From the NCBI GenBank assembly GCA_035632555.1, contig DASQGO010000087.1:1-11028 (forward strand): a stretch of 11,028 nt of DNA, in the 5' to 3' direction. The DNA comes from 2-02-FULL-62-14 sp035632555 (GTDB lineage: Bacteria; Nitrospirota; Nitrospiria; Nitrospirales; Nitrospiraceae). A program made the translations under genes and the position numbers. Shown here one piece after another: positions 1-5,505 of the stretch (position 1 is its first letter; each line of letters opens with the position of its first letter). The notes beneath the pieces were generated by a model that saw nothing but the letters and a program-made list of their open reading frames with translations, was not told the origin of the DNA and made no database searches.

Positions 1-1504
1 GGACGCCAAGAAGCGGGGCGTGCTGTTCTCGATCCATATGAAAGCCACCATGATGAAGGTCTCGGACCCCAAGATCTTCGGCCATGCGGTGTCGGTCTAT
101 TATAAGGACGTCTTCGAGAAGCATGCCGCCACGTTCCAGAAATTGGGCGTCGATCCGGATAACGGCATCGGCGATCTGTACATCAAGATCAAGGCCCTGC
201 CGGACGACCAGCGCAAGGCCATCGAAGCGGACATCCAGGCCGTGTACCAGAAGCGGCCCCCGATGGCGATGGTGAATTCCGACAAGGGGATCACCAACCT
301 GCACGTTCCCAGCGACATCATCATCGATGCCTCCATGCCGCCGGTCATCCGCGACTCGGGGAAAATGTGGGGCCCGGACGGCAAGCCGCACGATGCCAAG
401 TGCGTGATCCCGGACGCCAGCTACGCGCCGGTCTACCACGAGGTCGTCGAGTTCTGCAAAAAGCACGGCGCCTTCGATCCGAAGACGATGGGCAGCGTGC
501 CCAACGTCGGGCTCATGGCGCAGGCGGCGGAGGAATACGGATCGCACGACAAGACCTTCAAGGTTCCGGGCAACGGCACGATGCGCGTGGTGGACGCATC
601 GGGCAAGACGTTGCTGGAGCACAAGGTCGAGGAAGGCGACATCTGGCGGATGTGCCAGGTCAAGGATGCGCCGATCCAGGACTGGGTCAAGCTGGCGGTC
701 AATCGCGCGAAGGCCACGGGAGCCCCCGCCATCTTCTGGCTGGACAAGACCCGGGCGCACGACGCGGAGCTGATCAAGAAGGTCAACGCGTATCTGCCGA
801 AGCACGACACGAAGGGGCTCGACATCCAGGTCATGTCGCCGGCGGAGGCCACGCGGTTCTCGCTGGAACGCCTGAAGGCGGGGAAGGACACGATTTCCTG
901 CACCGGCAACGTCCTCCGCGATTATCTGACGGACCTCTTTCCGATTCTCGAAATCGGCACCAGCGCGAAAATGCTCTCGATCGTTCCGCTGCTGAACGGC
1001 GGCGGCCTGTTCGAGACCGGCGCCGGCGGATCGGCGCCCAAGCACGTGCAGCAGTTCCAGGAGGAGGGGTACCTCCGATGGGATTCGCTGGGCGAATTTC
1101 TGGCGCTGGCTGCGTCCCTCGAGCACCTGAGCAAGGCCTTCAACAATTCCGCCGCGAAGATCCTGGCGGATACGCTGGACAAGGCCAACGCCAAGTTCCT
1201 GGAGAGCAACAAGTCGCCAGCCCGCAAGGTGGGCGAAATCGACAATCGCGGGAGCCATTTTTATCTCGCGCTGTACTGGGCGCAGGCGCTGGCCGAGCAA
1301 ACCCAGGACAAGAATCTGGCGTCCAGGTTCGCCAAGGTCGCCAAGCAGATGGCCGACAGCGAAACCAAGATCAATGGCGAACTGCTCGGAGCTCAGGGCA
1401 AGCCGGTCGACATCGGCGGGTATTACCATCCCGATGACGCGAAGGCGGCGAAGGCGATGCGTCCGAGCCAGACCCTGAATGCAATCGTGGACGCGATTGC
1501 CTGA
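1..1504 (+). CDS. icd: Monomeric NADP-dependent isocitrate dehydrogenase, 5'-truncated by the window edge
   Basis: The enzyme oxidatively decarboxylates isocitrate to 2-oxoglutarate with NADP+ in the cytoplasm (TCA cycle); the reverse reaction can serve a reductive cycle. The gene enters from the left edge: the first full codon is at base 2, and about 500 codons lie in the window. Counting the GTG at base 20 as residue 1, the landmarks match the Azotobacter vinelandii monomeric enzyme, as I remember its numbering, with one constant offset of 247. They are K8 (K255), D103 (D350), Y173 (Y420), R300/D301 (R547/D548), and the NADP 2'-phosphate contacts H342, R353 and R402 (H589, R600, R649). The end also fits a total of 741 residues, so roughly 240 N-terminal residues lie outside. 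The GTG at 20 is internal and is not a start. This is the large monomeric family, unrelated in length to the homodimeric Icd of about 416 residues. All active-site residues visible here are intact. Confidence 0.96.
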   Translation, partial: DAKKRGVLFSIHMKATMMKVSDPKIFGHAVSVYYKDVFEKHAATFQKLGVDPDNGIGDLYIKIKALPDDQRKAIEADIQAVYQKRPPMAMVNSDKGITNLHVPSDIIIDASMPPVIRDSGKMWGPDGKPHDAKCVIPDASYAPVYHEVVEFCKKHGAFDPKTMGSVPNVGLMAQAAEEYGSHDKTFKVPGNGTMRVVDASGKTLLEHKVEEGDIWRMCQVKDAPIQDWVKLAVNRAKATGAPAIFWLDKTRAHDAELIKKVNAYLPKHDTKGLDIQVMSPAEATRFSLERLKAGKDTISCTGNVLRDYLTDLFPILEIGTSAKMLSIVPLLNGGGLFETGAGGSAPKHVQQFQEEGYLRWDSLGEFLALAASLEHLSKAFNNSAAKILADTLDKANAKFLESNKSPARKVGEIDNRGSHFYLALYWAQALAEQTQDKNLASRFAKVAKQMADSETKINGELLGAQGKPVDIGGYYHPDDAKAAKAMRPSQTLNAIVDAIA

Positions 1505-1581
1505 AGAAGAGCCGTGTTCCACATAGGGGAGCGAGATCATCAAGCCCACGTAGCGAACATGCCCCGTTTTTAGGGATGGTG

Positions 1582-1620
1582 TGAGCCTGGCTCGGGCGAT
1601 CGTGATTCGGGCCAGGCTTA
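1582..1620 (+). terminator. Hairpin downstream of icd, possible weak terminator
   Basis: An inverted repeat with arms 1582-1594 and 1608-1620 forms a stem of about 13 pairs, including two G-U pairs, with a 13-base loop. It lies 78 bases after the icd stop and about 100 bases before the promoter of the next gene. That position suits an end of transcription. No T-run follows the 3' arm, so it is not a classical intrinsic terminator; it could be a Rho-assisted or RNA-stabilising structure. Confidence 0.45.
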
Positions 1621-1717
1621 CCGTCTCAACCGCTTCCAGTCCCAACCGTGTATCAAGGCCTGTTGTCTGCTCTTCCGCATAACCGCTTGAGATTCAGACA
1701 CATTCACGCCCATTTGC

Positions 1718-1747
1718 TTGACGCTGCGCGCACGGCGGCTTTATAGT
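1718..1747 (+). promoter_or_regulatory. Sigma-70-type promoter of the nuoF-fdx-PTPS-folE operon
   Basis: TTGACG (1718-1723) and TATAGT (1742-1747) are separated by 18 bases, which predicts a transcript start near 1754 and a leader of about 24 bases. Upstream, the octamer AACCGCTT occurs twice (1628-1635 and 1681-1688), and a TGTCTG/CAGACA inverted repeat lies at 1664-1669/1695-1700. These could be protein-binding sites, but I do not recognise an operator. Apart from the hairpin at 1582-1620 I see nothing else in the gap 1505-1717. Confidence 0.6.
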
Positions 1748-1777
1748 ACGATCTCTTTCCATTGAGGAGTGCGCGAC

Positions 1778-3079
1778 GTGACGGCAACAGGGCCAAGGCT
1801 GTTAGAAAAGCTCGACGGCACACCGTGGGACATCGACGCCTATATCCGCACCGGCGGGTATGAAGCCTGGAAGAAGTGTCTCAAGGGGATGAGCCGCGAG
1901 GACATCGTCAACGAGCTGAAGAAGTCCGGCCTGCGCGGCCGCGGCGGCGCGGGGTTTCCGACCGGCATCAAGTGGGACAAGATCCTGCACCATCGGACGC
2001 CGGAACATTACTTTGTCTGCAATGCCGGCGAGCATGAGCCGGGTACGTTCAAGGACCGCTATCTGCTCAAGCATCATCCCCACCAATTACTCGAAGGCTG
2101 CCTGATTGCCGCCCATACGGCGCAAGCCAAAGCCTCCTTCATTTATATCAATCACGATTACGACGAAGAGCGGAAGAATCTTGAGCAGGCAATTGCGCAG
2201 GTCAAGGCCAAGGGGCTGATGGGCAAGAACATCCTCGGGACGGGCGTGGATCTGGAGATCGAGCTGTTCACCGGCATGGGCAGTTACGTGGCGGGGGAGG
2301 AAACGGCGATGCTGGAGTCCATGCAGGGCCGTCCGGCCATGCCGCGCCAGAAGCCGCCGTTCTATCCGACCGACTTCGGACTCTACGGGAAGCCGACGCT
2401 TGTGAACAATGTCGAAACGCTCTGCAACATCCCGCGCATCCTTCATAAGGGCGCGAGCTGGTTCACGCAGGTGGGGACGGAAAAGTGCCCCGGCACCATG
2501 CTGTTTTCCCTCAGCGGGTCGGTCAACAAGCCCGGTGTGTACGAGCTGCCCATGGGCGTGCCGTTGCGCCGGCTGATCGAGGAATGCGGCGGAGGCGTGC
2601 CGGGTGGCCGCAAGGTGAAGGCGGTGTTTCCTGGAGGGCCGTCATTTTCTATGGTGACGGCCGATCAACTGGACCTGCCGATGGAATTCGACGCCCTCAA
2701 GAAGGCCGGCACCGGGCTGGGGTCGGCCGGCGTGATTGTCGTGGACGATGCCACCTGCATGGTGGCCCAGACGCTCAAGTTCTCAAGTTTCTTCAAGGCC
2801 GAAAGCTGCGGACAATGCCCGCCCTGCCGCATGGGGACGATCAACCTAGAGACCCTCATGACCAAAATCGAGAACGGTGAGGGGACCCAGAAGGATCTCG
2901 ACAGCCTGCTGCAACTCTGCGGGTTCGTGAAGGGCACCGGCTATTGTACGCTGGTGACCGGCGCAGCCGTGCTGGTCCAGAGCAGCCTCAAGCTGTTTCG
3001 ACACGAGTTTGAGGAACACATTACGAAGAAGCGCTGCCCGTATAACTCCAGGATGGCTGCGGCGGCAGCCGGCCACTGA
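1778..3079 (+). CDS. nuoF: NuoF-like NADH dehydrogenase subunit (FMN and 4Fe-4S flavoprotein)
   Basis: This is a homologue of the complex I 51-kDa subunit, which takes hydride from NADH onto FMN and passes electrons to a 4Fe-4S cluster. I chose the GTG at 1778 (433 residues) because GAGGAG at 1764-1769 is 8 bases ahead of it. The upstream in-frame GTG at 1769 overlaps that ribosome-binding site. Visible motifs are the glycine-rich nucleotide/FMN loop GRGGAGFPTG (residues 54-63), CNAGEHEPG (81-89), GSYVAGEETA (168-177), and the cluster ligands CGQCPPC (C344, C347, C350) with C390. Family members nearly always read NADE where this one has NAGE. The length is normal for NuoF. No NuoE- or NuoG-type gene is adjacent; a 2Fe-2S ferredoxin follows after 21 bases. 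It may therefore be a soluble NADH:ferredoxin oxidoreductase or a stray complex I subunit. The family assignment is firm; the physiological partner is inferred. Confidence 0.93.
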   Translation: MTATGPRLLEKLDGTPWDIDAYIRTGGYEAWKKCLKGMSREDIVNELKKSGLRGRGGAGFPTGIKWDKILHHRTPEHYFVCNAGEHEPGTFKDRYLLKHHPHQLLEGCLIAAHTAQAKASFIYINHDYDEERKNLEQAIAQVKAKGLMGKNILGTGVDLEIELFTGMGSYVAGEETAMLESMQGRPAMPRQKPPFYPTDFGLYGKPTLVNNVETLCNIPRILHKGASWFTQVGTEKCPGTMLFSLSGSVNKPGVYELPMGVPLRRLIEECGGGVPGGRKVKAVFPGGPSFSMVTADQLDLPMEFDALKKAGTGLGSAGVIVVDDATCMVAQTLKFSSFFKAESCGQCPPCRMGTINLETLMTKIENGEGTQKDLDSLLQLCGFVKGTGYCTLVTGAAVLVQSSLKLFRHEFEEHITKKRCPYNSRMAAAAAGH

Positions 3080-3100
3080 CATCCAGAAGAGAACACGATC

Positions 3101-3463
3101 GTGCCGAAGATCACGTTTCTTCATCCCGAAGGCAAGAGCGGGGAGGTTCCGGAGAACCTGTCGCTGCTGGAAGCGGCGGAACGGCTCGGATTTCCGCTGA
3201 ATCACGATTGCGGCGGCAATGCGTCGTGCACGACCTGCCGGGTGGAAGTCCAGAGCGGGGCCGAGCATCTATCGGAGGTCGATTTCGACGAGCAGGATTT
3301 ATTGGATCGCGAGGCGCTGTCCGAATCCTGGCACCGGCTGGGCTGCCAGGCGCGCATTCACGGCGACGTGACTGTGCGGGTGCCGGAGAAGAAATGGGAA
3401 GCCCCGGCGGCTTCGGATGGGAACGTTGAACGGGGAACGGTGAACGTGGAAGTCAAAAAATGA
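3101..3463 (+). CDS. 2Fe-2S ferredoxin, adrenodoxin/ISC type
   Basis: A small soluble electron carrier of 120 residues. The cluster ligands are C37, C43, C46 and C82, spaced C-x5-C-x2-C-x35-C. That is the adrenodoxin/Isc-Fdx spacing rather than the plant photosynthetic type (C-x4-C-x2-C-x29-C). The beta-grasp fold is suggested by the N-terminal strand, the SLLEAAERLG helix and the cluster loop. The start is GTG, preceded by AGAAGAGA-type purines. It lies 21 bases after the nuoF-like gene, in the same apparent operon, so it is the likeliest electron partner of that flavoprotein. The last 20 or so residues are not part of the ferredoxin fold: bases 3421-3448 are a perfect heptanucleotide array read through as coding sequence, so the tail looks like repeat expansion into the gene. 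An alternative role in Fe-S assembly (Fdx) cannot be excluded, but no isc genes are in view. Confidence 0.92.
   Translation: MPKITFLHPEGKSGEVPENLSLLEAAERLGFPLNHDCGGNASCTTCRVEVQSGAEHLSEVDFDEQDLLDREALSESWHRLGCQARIHGDVTVRVPEKKWEAPAASDGNVERGTVNVEVKK
3421..3455. repeat. Heptanucleotide tandem repeat, consensus GAACGNN
   Basis: Four perfect-register heptamers (GAACGTT, GAACGGG, GAACGGT, GAACGTG) are followed by a decayed fifth copy (GAAGTCA). They lie inside the 3' end of the ferredoxin gene. Because 7 is not a multiple of 3, the coded tail does not itself show a 7-base periodicity. Confidence 0.75.
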
Positions 3464-3470
3464 AGAGCGC

Positions 3471-3491
3471 GCATTCAGCGATCGGCATTCG
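3471..3491. repeat. Second heptanucleotide repeat (GCATTCA, GCGATCG, GCATTCG)
   Basis: Three adjacent heptamers with consensus GCNNTCR fill most of the gap between the ferredoxin stop and the ribosome-binding site of the next gene. They are a different unit from the array at 3421 and one base out of its register. Confidence 0.6.
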
Positions 3492-3503
3492 GAGGGCATG
3501 GTG

Positions 3504-3938
3504 ATGACGACCACGCACGCTGGCATCACCAGGCGGTACAAATTTTCGGCCATGCACCGGCTGCATACCGAGCATCTTTCCGAAGCCGACAACTGGAAAG
3601 TGTTCGGCAAATGCAACAATCCAAACGGCCACGGCCACAATTATGTCGTCCTGGTGACTGTGGAGGGATCGCTCGATGAACGGACCGGGTTGGCCGCCGA
3701 TGTTGAGGCGCTGGACCGCATCGTGCTGGAATCGGTGGTCAACCGTTTTGATCATCGGGACTTGAACGGCGATCCGGCCTTTGCCGATAAAACGACCACC
3801 GGAGAAAATCTGGCCATCCTGATCTGGGATTTACTGGTGGGGAAAATCACGGGCAGCCGGCTGGTGAAGGTGGGCGTCATCGAAACAAGAGACAATTATT
3901 TCGAATATGCCGGTCCGGCGGCGGTGGGAGCACGCTGA
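3504..3938 (+). CDS. 6-pyruvoyl-tetrahydropterin synthase / QueD-family enzyme
   Basis: This zinc enzyme acts on 7,8-dihydroneopterin triphosphate, the FolE product, giving 6-pyruvoyl-tetrahydropterin (PTPS) or 6-carboxy-tetrahydropterin (QueD, queuosine pathway). The start is ATG 3504 (144 residues): GGAGGG at 3491-3496 is 7 bases ahead, whereas the in-frame ATG at 3498 would be only 1 base from it. Zinc ligands are H18, H43 and H45. The catalytic set C37, D83, H84 matches rat PTPS H23/H48/H50 and C42/D88/H89, as I remember its numbering, with one constant offset of 5. The segment FGKCNNPNGHGHNY has the eukaryotic-type C-x5-HGH spacing, not the shorter spacing of E. coli QueD. The catalytic Cys is kept, so this is not the FolB-replacing PTPS-III form. 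folE follows after 2 bases, so the two enzymes are almost certainly co-made. The family is certain; the choice between biopterin-type and queuosine product is open. Confidence 0.93.
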   Translation: MTTTHAGITRRYKFSAMHRLHTEHLSEADNWKVFGKCNNPNGHGHNYVVLVTVEGSLDERTGLAADVEALDRIVLESVVNRFDHRDLNGDPAFADKTTTGENLAILIWDLLVGKITGSRLVKVGVIETRDNYFEYAGPAAVGAR

Positions 3939-3940
3939 GC

Positions 3941-4570
3941 ATGCCGACGAAGAAACTTTCGAGGACTCGTGTGGCGGTAGAGGGGAACGGGCGCCTCTCC
4001 GGCGAGCGCAGCCTGCGCGATCTGGTGACGCAGATGCTGCTCGTGCTCGGTGAAGATCCTCGGCGCAACGGCCTGCACAAGACGCCGGAGCGGGTGGAGA
4101 AAGCGCTCCGGTTCATGACGCAGGGGTACCAGAAGGACGTGGACCAGCTGCTGAACGGCGCGCTGTTTCCGATGGAATATGACGAGATGGTCATCGTCAA
4201 GGATATCGATTTCTTTTCAATGTGCGAACACCACCTGCTGCCGTTTTTCGGGAAATGCCACGTCGGGTATATTCCCAATAAGAAGGTCGTGGGGTTGAGC
4301 AAGATCCCGCGCATCGTGGATGCCTTCAGCCGCCGCCTGCAAGTGCAGGAGCACCTCACCGTCCAGATTGCCGAGACCCTGATGAAAAAGCTCAATGCGC
4401 AGGGGGTCGGCGTGGTCATGGAAGCGCAGCACCTCTGCATGATGATGCGGGGAGTGGAAAAGCAGAACACGGTCGCTGTGACCAGCCACATGCTCGGCGA
4501 CTTCCGGTCCCAGCAGCAGACCCGGGAAGAATTTCTCAAGCTGATCGGCCGCAGCCGCGTTCACGAGTAG
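3941..4570 (+). CDS. folE: GTP cyclohydrolase I (type IA)
   Basis: Converts GTP to 7,8-dihydroneopterin triphosphate plus formate, the first step to folate and other pterins; family members are homodecamers. The protein has 209 residues (E. coli: 222), with the shortfall at the N-terminus. Zinc and catalytic residues are all present and sit at E. coli numbers minus 15: C95 (C110), H97 and H98 (H112, H113), S120, K121, E137, H164 (H179), C166 (C181) and R170 (R185). The signatures CEHHLLPFFG and QHLCMMMRG are exact family hallmarks. The ATG lies 2 bases past the PTPS stop, with GGGAG at 3926-3930 inside the preceding gene, so translation is probably coupled. It is the last gene of the operon and faces the convergent hydrolase gene 43 bases away. 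Confidence 0.97.
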   Translation: MPTKKLSRTRVAVEGNGRLSGERSLRDLVTQMLLVLGEDPRRNGLHKTPERVEKALRFMTQGYQKDVDQLLNGALFPMEYDEMVIVKDIDFFSMCEHHLLPFFGKCHVGYIPNKKVVGLSKIPRIVDAFSRRLQVQEHLTVQIAETLMKKLNAQGVGVVMEAQHLCMMMRGVEKQNTVAVTSHMLGDFRSQQQTREEFLKLIGRSRVHE

Positions 4571-4606
4571 GCGGGACGGCAGAGTCCTCGTTCACAGACT
4601 CCCCGC
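4571..4606. terminator. Bulged hairpin between convergent folE and hydrolase genes
   Basis: GCGGG (4571-4575) can pair with CCCGC (4602-4606), and GAGTC (4582-4586) with GACTC (4597-4601), leaving a 6-base bulge. It starts on the base after the folE stop and ends 7 bases before the end of the - strand hydrolase gene. It could serve both transcripts. There is no T-run on either strand, so intrinsic termination is uncertain. Confidence 0.35.
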
Positions 4607-4613
4607 GGCCCCT

Positions 4614-5405
4614 TCAGGAAATCTCCTCTAGGAAACCGATCAGCGCGCGATTAAACGCTTCCGGCTGTTCGAGATTGGACAAGTGTCCGGCTTGCAGGAT
4701 GATTTCCAGCCGGGCGCCCGGGATGAGTTCGGCCATGAGTTTCCCGTCGGCCGGCGGGGTGGGGCCGTCCAGCTCGCCCGTGACGACGAGCGCAGGGCAG
4801 GCGATCCGTGCAAGCAGCGGAACTGAATCGGGCCGCTCGGCCATGGCCATCAGCGCTCCCGCGATACCGCTGATCTGAGTCTGCTCGATGCCGGCGCGAA
4901 CCTGCCTGACTAATTCTGCTTTGCCCTGCAACGCCACGGTGGATAGGAGTTTGGGCAGCATGATGTCCGCGATCGCGCCTGCCCCCTTCGTATAGGCCGT
5001 CTGGGCCATGGCAAATCGCCCGGCCCGGCCTTCCGGCGTATCAGGCTGCGCCCGCGTATCGGCCAGTACCAGCCCTTTCACACGGTCGGCATATTTTCGA
5101 TACAACGCAAACAACGTGTACCCGCCCATCGAGAGGCCGGCAAACACGGCCTGTTGAACGGACAGATGATCCAGCAGCCCTGCCACATCGTCTGCATACT
5201 GCTCGAGGGTGTAGCGCCACAGCGGTGCGTCCGATTCGCCGAACCCGCGAAAGTCCGGCGCGATGACCCGATGGGTCTTTGACAGGGCGTTCACCTGCGC
5301 TGCCCACATGGCGCGGTTTTGTGGAAAAGCGTGCAGCAGCACCACCGGCGCACCGCGGCCTTGATCGGCATAGGCGAGATTGATGCCGTTGATCTTTGCG
5401 ATCAT
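4614..5405 (-). CDS. Alpha/beta-fold hydrolase
   Basis: A 263-residue protein of the alpha/beta hydrolase superfamily; the substrate cannot be read from the sequence. Visible landmarks are the oxyanion-side HAFPQN segment (residues 25-30), the DFRGFGESD strand-loop (51-59), the nucleophile elbow GLSMGG with S92, the acid D213 in TGELDG, and the base H241 in AGHLS. That is a complete Ser-Asp-His triad. There is no signal peptide or membrane segment, so it is probably cytoplasmic. It resembles the 3-oxoadipate enol-lactonase/BioH/esterase branch, but no aromatic-degradation or biotin genes are nearby. The start ATG is the N-terminus that fits family length; the ribosome-binding site (GGGTGA) is weak and close. 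It is transcribed divergently from rarA across 100 bases and convergently with folE. Confidence 0.9.
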   Translation of the reverse strand: MIAKINGINLAYADQGRGAPVVLLHAFPQNRAMWAAQVNALSKTHRVIAPDFRGFGESDAPLWRYTLEQYADDVAGLLDHLSVQQAVFAGLSMGGYTLFALYRKYADRVKGLVLADTRAQPDTPEGRAGRFAMAQTAYTKGAGAIADIMLPKLLSTVALQGKAELVRQVRAGIEQTQISGIAGALMAMAERPDSVPLLARIACPALVVTGELDGPTPPADGKLMAELIPGARLEIILQAGHLSNLEQPEAFNRALIGFLEEIS

Positions 5406-5456
5406 GGTTCACCCGGACGTTACCATACACGAAAACCTGGGCCGGCGGCATCCGGT

Positions 5457-5486
5457 TTGCGGCGTCCCTCGGCAAACGTATACAAT
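5457..5486 (+). promoter_or_regulatory. Candidate rarA promoter
   Basis: TATACA (5479-5484, running on as TATACAAT) is preceded by TTGCGG (5457-5462) at a 16-base spacing. The predicted transcript start is around 5490, only about 15 bases before the rarA start codon, with the ribosome-binding site AGGAG at 5494-5498 inside that leader. The -10 element is good and the -35 moderate. I could not pick a convincing promoter for the divergent hydrolase gene in the same 100-base gap. Confidence 0.45.
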
Positions 5487-5505
5487 TCCTTACAGGAGCC
5501 ATGCG

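Noticed and set aside
367..1437. 356-codon open frame within icd, another + frame
   Set aside because: Arg/Gly/Ala-rich shadow translation. The icd frame carries every catalytic residue.
1769..1777. Upstream GTG start for the NuoF-like protein
   Set aside because: It overlaps the GAGGAG ribosome-binding site; the GTG at 1778 has proper spacing.
3464..3503. preQ1 or other riboswitch ahead of the QueD-family gene
   Set aside because: The gap is only 40 bases, consists largely of heptamer repeats, and lacks the preQ1 aptamer consensus.
5380..5505. 42-codon N-terminal extension of RarA
   Set aside because: It overlaps the divergent hydrolase gene and the rarA promoter and is not conserved. ATG 5506 has AGGAG at 7 bases.
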